A DNA stretch of 64,000 bases. It comes from Saccharothrix saharensis (GTDB lineage Bacteria > Actinomycetota > Actinomycetes > Mycobacteriales > Pseudonocardiaceae). The notes under the pieces are model-generated. The model saw only the letters and a program-made list of their open reading frames with translations. It was not told where the DNA came from and ran no database searches. Position numbers and translations under genes: made by a program. Numbering within the stretch: position 1 is the stretch's first letter; each line of letters opens with the position of its first letter. The stretch is taken from assembly GCF_006716745.1 (NCBI RefSeq), contig NZ_VFPP01000001.1, positions 4,216,001 to 4,280,000 of the forward strand, read 5' to 3'. This document shows positions 60,194 to 64,000 of the stretch, in pieces.

Positions 60194-60360
60194 CAACACC
60201 GGAAGCACCGGACGGAGGCGGCCGGAGAGCGCGGAGGCGTCGGACGGGCAGGGCTGACCGAGTCCCCCTGACGCGTACGGGCATCGGCTCCGCGCACCGG
60301 AGGCCGCCTGTCCGCCGGCTGCGCACGGACCAGTGGCGACGCATCGGACCACGCCCTTGA
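60190..60360 (+). CDS. small Arg-rich ORF coupled to the winged-helix gene
   Basis: GTG 60190 overlaps the preceding stop (GTGA). The 56-residue product is highly basic (RRARRRRTGRADRV, RRPPVRRLRTDQWRRIG) with no family. Overlap favours coupled translation, but composition alone could come from a GC-rich shadow, so it is uncertain. A nucleic-acid-binding peptide would suit the charge. Confidence 0.4.
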   Translation: MTTPEAPDGGGRRARRRRTGRADRVPLTRTGIGSAHRRPPVRRLRTDQWRRIGPRP

Positions 60361-60409
60361 CCGTTGGTCCAACCCACGATGCCTGATCGTGGCGGGGGCG
60401 GCACGAAAA

Positions 60410-60445
60410 CGGCCTCCGCCACGCATCGGGTGGTGGCGGAGGCCG
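60410..60445 (-). terminator. intrinsic terminator of pdxH
   Basis: CGGCCTCCGCCAC (60410-60422) pairs perfectly with GTGGCGGAGGCCG (60433-60445), a 13-bp stem with a 10-nt loop. On the minus strand it is followed by GTTTTCG, a T-tract, so it is a good intrinsic terminator 25 bases past the pdxH stop. Confidence 0.85.
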
Positions 60446-60470
60446 GGCACGTCATCCCGCGGCGTCGCGA

Positions 60471-61127
60471 CTAGGGCGCGATGCGCTGCACTTCCCAGCC
60501 GTCGCGGCCGAGGCGGAAGCGGAGGCGGTCGTGCATGCGGTCGCGGCGGCCCTGCCAGAACTCGACCTCTTCGGGGCGGATGCGCCAGCCACCCCAGTGG
60601 GGCGGCACGGGTACCCGGTCGGCGTCGGCGAACTGGCGCTCGACCTTGTTCAGCGCGCTCTCCAAAGTGGAGCGCCCGCTGACCACGCGGGACTGCGGGG
60701 ACGCCCACGCGCCCAGCTGCGAGCCGCGCGGGCGGCTCGCCCAGTAGGCCGCGGTCTCGGCGGGGCCGACCTTCTCCACGATGCCCCGCACGTGCGCCTG
60801 CCGCTGCATCGCGAACCACGGGAACGTGGCCGAGGCGTACCGCGTGGCCATCAGGTCGTGGCTCTTGGCCGAGGTGTAGTTGGTGAAGAACACCAGGCCG
60901 CGCTCGTCCAGGCCCTTGGCCAGCACGGTCCGCGAGGACGGGCGGCCCTCGGTGTCGGCGGTCGCCAGGACCATCGCGTTCGGCTCCGGCAGGCCCGCGC
61001 CCGACGCCTGGTCCAGCCACAGCTGCAACTGCTCGTGCCAGCTGGCCGCGAGGTCGCTCTCTGTGAGCGAGCCCTGTTCGTAGGACACGCGCATAGACGG
61101 CAACGCGATGTTCGTCGTCTCCGACAT
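60471..61127 (-). CDS. pdxH: pyridoxamine 5'-phosphate oxidase
   Basis: The 218-residue flavoenzyme has the N-terminal MRVSYEQGSLTESDLAASWH, the FMN block EPNAMVLATADTEGRPSSRT, LKGLDERGLVFFTNYTSAKS and the C-terminal dimer motif WGGWRIRPEEVEFWQG with final RLRFRLGRDGW. It oxidises pyridoxine or pyridoxamine 5'-phosphate to pyridoxal phosphate. The ATG at 61127 with GGGAGG upstream is chosen over a longer frame to 61175. Confidence 0.92.
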   Translation of the reverse strand: MSETTNIALPSMRVSYEQGSLTESDLAASWHEQLQLWLDQASGAGLPEPNAMVLATADTEGRPSSRTVLAKGLDERGLVFFTNYTSAKSHDLMATRYASATFPWFAMQRQAHVRGIVEKVGPAETAAYWASRPRGSQLGAWASPQSRVVSGRSTLESALNKVERQFADADRVPVPPHWGGWRIRPEEVEFWQGRRDRMHDRLRFRLGRDGWEVQRIAP

Positions 61128-61297
61128 CCCGACCTCCCGGAGCGTACTTCGGCCTGGCCAAGGCACTTGTGGCACCTAGCGATCCCGCGACGGTACGGGT
61201 TTCACCGTCGGTGCGAAACCGCCCGCACGGTGATGACCGCCACCCGATCCGTGACTTTCGGTGTGACCCCCGCCTCGGAATCGAGTCCGAGATCGAG

Positions 61298-62068
61298 TCA
61301 GAAGCCGCCCGACCCGGGGTGCCCGGCCCGTGCCTGGTCGAGCGCCCGTTCGACGGTCACCGCGTCGTGGCCGACGGCGGTGCTCAGGCTGCCGCCGCGC
61401 ACCAGCGGAACGAGTGACCACCACTGGTCCGAGACCGCTCCCGGGAGGTCTTCGCCCCAGCACAGCAGCTCCGTGCCGAGCACCCGCCGCCCCGCCAGGC
61501 CGGCCGGGCTCGCGTCCACTTCGGGCACTCCCAACCGAGACGTCTGCCGCAGCACCGGCCCGTTCCGCCGGACGTCCAGCGTCGTGGTGAGCGAGCCGGG
61601 CCGCTCGCCCTTGCGCCCCAGCACGACGATCTCCCGCGCGCGCAGCCGAGCGCCTTCACCCATCCGCGCGCGGAACACCGCTTCGTGGCACGCACGCGCC
61701 GTGACCACGGTCGGTTCCGGCACGTACGCCAACGACGCGCCGTCGGCCAATTCCACGTCGACGAGCGCACGGCTGCCGCCCGCGTGGTGGCCGGGCAGCA
61801 CCAGCGTCGCCGCCACGCCGCGCAGGTCCAGCGACGCCCCCGCCTCGACCGTGACGCGCAGTTCCAGGTCGTCGCCGCCCAACGGCGCGGTGACCGCGCT
61901 CACCAGGTGCACCAGCGCCACCTCGTCACGCCCGCGCCGGAGTCGTGGCACCAGCCGCAGCGGCGCCATCGACCGCAGCTCGCGCACCACCGTTCGCCCC
62001 TTCGGGTCGAGTGCCACGACCAAGTGGGCTCTCGCCCTCACCGGCGCAACCCCTGTGACCCCCGACAC
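61298..62068 (-). CDS. ureD: urease accessory protein UreD
   Basis: The 256-residue protein matches UreD: GRTVVRELRSMAPLRL at the start, VHLVSAVTAPLGGDDLELRV, GVAATLVLPGHHAGGSRALV and ETELLCWGEDL-type end (LGTELLCWGEDLPG). UreD is the scaffold that binds UreF and UreG during nickel insertion into urease. The GTG at 62068 is used. It is separated from the rest of the ure operon by an opposite-strand DUF4232 gene, which is unusual. Confidence 0.85.
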   Translation of the reverse strand: MSGVTGVAPVRARAHLVVALDPKGRTVVRELRSMAPLRLVPRLRRGRDEVALVHLVSAVTAPLGGDDLELRVTVEAGASLDLRGVAATLVLPGHHAGGSRALVDVELADGASLAYVPEPTVVTARACHEAVFRARMGEGARLRAREIVVLGRKGERPGSLTTTLDVRRNGPVLRQTSRLGVPEVDASPAGLAGRRVLGTELLCWGEDLPGAVSDQWWSLVPLVRGGSLSTAVGHDAVTVERALDQARAGHPGSGGF

Positions 62069-62115
62069 GTCCTCGCACCGGGTGGACTTCCCACCCGCGG
62101 ATCCCGGGGGAGACC

Positions 62116-62622
62116 ATGACGAGGAGATTTCTCGCGACAGTTGCGATATCGGCCGCCGTGCTCGCCGCGGGGGGAACCGCCGTCGCCCGAGCGGAGAGCA
62201 CCACGTGCGGGTCGGTGGACCTCGACATCGCCTTCGGCCGCGCGGGAGGCGCGGCCGGCACCACGTACCGGGAGGTCGTGCTGACCAACCGGGGCCTGCG
62301 CACGTGCGTCCTGCGGGGCTTCCCGGGAGTGTCCTATGTGGACGCCAACGGCGACCGGGTCGGCGCGGCGGCCGTGCGCGTCGGCGAACGCGGTGCGCCG
62401 CTCACCCTCCCGCACGGTGCCGCCGCCACCTCGGACGTGGGCTTCGCCCAGGTCGACAACTTCGACCCGGACGCGTGCCGCAAGACGCCCGTGTGGGGCG
62501 TCCGCGTGTTCCCGCCGGGCGAGACCGCGCCGCTGTACCTCCGGATGACCGACCAGCACGGATGCGCGGGTGACGTGAGCGCGTTCGGGAATCACCTGAC
62601 CGCCGCGAGCGTGCGGAGCTGA
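62116..62622 (+). CDS. secreted DUF4232 protein inserted in the ure locus
   Basis: The 168-residue protein has a Sec signal ending about residue 28 (VARA|ES) and a DUF4232 domain with [20 protein letters not shown], a Cys pair (TCG and RTC) and [17 protein letters not shown] near the end. GGGGAG lies before the ATG. Its 3' end overlaps ureG by 31 bases on the other strand, so it is not part of the ure operon. The domain is of unknown function. Confidence 0.84.
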   Translation: MTRRFLATVAISAAVLAAGGTAVARAESTTCGSVDLDIAFGRAGGAAGTTYREVVLTNRGLRTCVLRGFPGVSYVDANGDRVGAAAVRVGERGAPLTLPHGAAATSDVGFAQVDNFDPDACRKTPVWGVRVFPPGETAPLYLRMTDQHGCAGDVSAFGNHLTAASVRS

Positions 62623-63287
62623 GCGCGCACCCAGTCGGCCACCGCGGGAGCGTCCGGTGTGTCCACAAGGGACTGGCTGATCACCGGCAGCTCGCCGCGC
62701 ATCCGGTGGGCGTCGGCCGTCATGACACCGAGGTCGGCGCCCACCATCGGCGCGAGGTCGGTCTTGTTGATCACCAGCAGGTCCGCGGTGGTCACGCCGG
62801 GACCGCCCTTGCGCGGCACCTTGTCGCCGCCCGCCACGTCGACCACGAAGACCTGCCGGTCCACCAGGCCACGGCTGAACACGGCGGTCAGGTTGTCACC
62901 GCCGCTCTCGATGATCACCAGCTCCAGGCCCGGTACCCGGTGCTCCAGCAGCTCCACCGCGTCCAGGTTGGCGGTGATGTCGTCGCGGATCGCGGTGTGC
63001 GGGCACGCGCCGGTCTGCACGGCCTCGATCCGCTCGACGTCCAGCACCCCGGCGGCGCGCAGGAAGTCGGCGTCCTCGGTGGTGTAGATGTCGTTGGTGA
63101 CGACGGCGAGGTTCACGCTGCCGCCCAGCGCCCGGCACAGCGCGGCGGTCAGCGCGGTCTTGCCGCTGCCGACCGGCCCGCCGATGCCGATCCGCACGGC
63201 CCGGTGCTCGTGGTCGTGCGCGTGGTGCGGGTCGTGGCCCGCGTCGGTGGGGTCGAAGTTCACCGGGTGCACGTGGTCAGCTGACAA
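62592..63287 (-). CDS. ureG: urease accessory GTPase UreG
   Basis: The 231-residue GTPase has G1 GPVGSGKT (residues 37-44), the nickel-binding CPH motif (Cys95, His97) in [33 protein letters not shown] and NKTDLAP for G4. A His-rich N-terminus ([11 protein letters not shown]) may store nickel. UreG delivers nickel to urease with UreD and UreF. It overlaps ureF by 11 bases, so they are co-translated. Confidence 0.94.
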   Translation of the reverse strand: MSADHVHPVNFDPTDAGHDPHHAHDHEHRAVRIGIGGPVGSGKTALTAALCRALGGSVNLAVVTNDIYTTEDADFLRAAGVLDVERIEAVQTGACPHTAIRDDITANLDAVELLEHRVPGLELVIIESGGDNLTAVFSRGLVDRQVFVVDVAGGDKVPRKGGPGVTTADLLVINKTDLAPMVGADLGVMTADAHRMRGELPVISQSLVDTPDAPAVADWVRAQLRTLAAVR

Positions 63288-63927
63288 AGAGACGCACCTC
63301 TTCCGAGTGGTGGCGGTCGTGGGCTTCGGCCAGCAGGTCCAGGCCGGGGGCGCTCGGCGCGGGCAGGTCCTCGGGCGCGGTGTCGGCGTGGTCGGCGGCC
63401 GTCGCGGCGATCGCGTCGATCTCCGGCGCCAGCGCGGCCAGCGCCGCGTTCACCCCGAACGGGTCCAGCCCCAGCAGCCGGATCGCGGCCGTCGCCGGTC
63501 CGGTGACGGCGTGGTAGGCCACCGTCTGCGCGGCCTCGAACGGCTCGCCCACCAGCACCCCCACGATGATCGGGTGGTGCGGGCGCGGCGTGACCCGCAG
63601 CAGCTCGGCCAGCGCCGCCGACGGCCACGCCCGCCGCGCCGCCCGCGCGATGCCGCGACCCTGCACGCGGGAGGCGTTGCGCTGCGCGGGCGACGGCGTG
63701 CGCGCGTCCAGCTCGGCGTCCAGCTCCGGGTAGTGCCCGCGGCACGCGGCGGCCGCGAACACCGCGCCCAACTCGCCCGCCGTGCGCAACCGCCCCAGCA
63801 GGAACGACCGCAACGACGGCTCGTCGTGGACCAACCGCCGCGCGACGGCCTCCTCCAGCCCGCCCGAGTGCACGTGACCGCCGCCCGGGAACCGGGAGTC
63901 CGCGATCATCAGCGCCGCGAGGTTCAT
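63277..63927 (-). CDS. ureF: urease accessory protein UreF
   Basis: The 216-residue all-helical protein has the UreF start [22 protein letters not shown] and ends with the Gly/Leu helix [20 protein letters not shown]. UreF acts as the GTPase-activating partner of UreG in urease assembly. ATG 63927 shares its A with the last base of the ureC stop (TGATG), so the ure genes are tightly coupled. Confidence 0.9.
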   Translation of the reverse strand: MNLAALMIADSRFPGGGHVHSGGLEEAVARRLVHDEPSLRSFLLGRLRTAGELGAVFAAAACRGHYPELDAELDARTPSPAQRNASRVQGRGIARAARRAWPSAALAELLRVTPRPHHPIIVGVLVGEPFEAAQTVAYHAVTGPATAAIRLLGLDPFGVNAALAALAPEIDAIAATAADHADTAPEDLPAPSAPGLDLLAEAHDRHHSEEVRLFVS

Positions 63928-64000
63928 CAGAACAGGAAGTAGCGCTGGGCCATCGGCAGCTCCGCCACCGGCGCGGGTTCCACCAGCTCGCCGTCGATGC
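63927..64000 (-). CDS. ureC: urease alpha subunit, C-terminal end only
   Basis: The last 24 codons read ELVEPAPVAELPMAQRYFLF before the stop, the usual C-terminus of UreC. The gene continues beyond the window edge, so the active site is not visible. Confidence 0.85.
   Translation of the reverse strand, partial: IDGELVEPAPVAELPMAQRYFLF

Overview
The window is very GC-rich, has strongly biased third codon positions and many GTG/TTG starts, and carries families typical of actinobacteria: iniB/iniA/iniC, HTH-DUF5753 with DUF397, EspC-like and WXG-type proteins, an F420-type nitroreductase and DUF4232 proteins. The gene set fits a filamentous member of the Pseudonocardiales (Saccharothrix, Actinosynnema or Lentzea-like). 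The genus is an inference from gene families, not a measured assignment. No rRNA, tRNA, CRISPR array, transposase or phage integrase was recognised. The DNA reads as ordinary chromosome with a modest load of regulators and resistance-type genes.

Region by region. 1-5.7 kb: the 3' part of a large nSTAND/WD40 protein with two seven-bladed propellers, a DUF2165 membrane protein, and a TetR-carboxylesterase lipoprotein unit. 5.8-14.8 kb: an APH-like kinase, then an envelope-stress locus. A leftward Hsp70-like gene and an IniR-like STAND/LuxR regulator face rightward iniB, iniA and iniC (dynamin-like GTPases) across a repeat-bearing spacer. 14.8-22.8 kb: LysR/PhzF, nitroreductase, LysR, SDR/HxlR, a tandem GGCT protein, a DUF4232 lipoprotein, an alpha/beta hydrolase lacking its nucleophile serine, and a secreted protein with an Asp/Tyr tail. 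22.9-27.6 kb: a five-gene cassette around a 922-residue FtsK/EccC-type ATPase with no function I recognise. 27.6-31.3 kb: acetyltransferases, an oxidoreductase, and an erm methyltransferase behind a WhiB7-type promoter, an Arg-Met-Arg leader peptide and two attenuator hairpins.

31.3-41.3 kb: amidohydrolase, FAD-linked oxidase, TetR, GlpD; a YbaB/EspC/WXG secretion-substrate trio; XRE regulator with an ABC-2 exporter. 41.3-50.9 kb: photolyase, citrate synthase, PfkB kinase with TetR, acyl-CoA dehydrogenase, amidohydrolase, aldose epimerase, TetR with an MBL hydrolase. 51-57.8 kb: HEAT-repeat protein, amino acid permease, HTH-DUF5753 with DUF397, MFS exporter. 57.9-60.4 kb: a sigma-70-like protein, a winged-helix partner and a tiny Arg-rich ORF. 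60.4-64 kb: pdxH and the urease accessory genes ureD, ureG, ureF and the end of ureC, with a DUF4232 gene inserted on the opposite strand.

The most interesting signals are the erm attenuation region, the FtsK-like cassette, the 22-bp intergenic repeats that fill stop-to-stop spacers at two loci, the sigma/winged-helix pair, and the Hsp70-linked ini locus. Intrinsic resistance is a loose theme (APH-like, AAC-like and Erm proteins), but only the Erm locus has supporting regulatory sequence.
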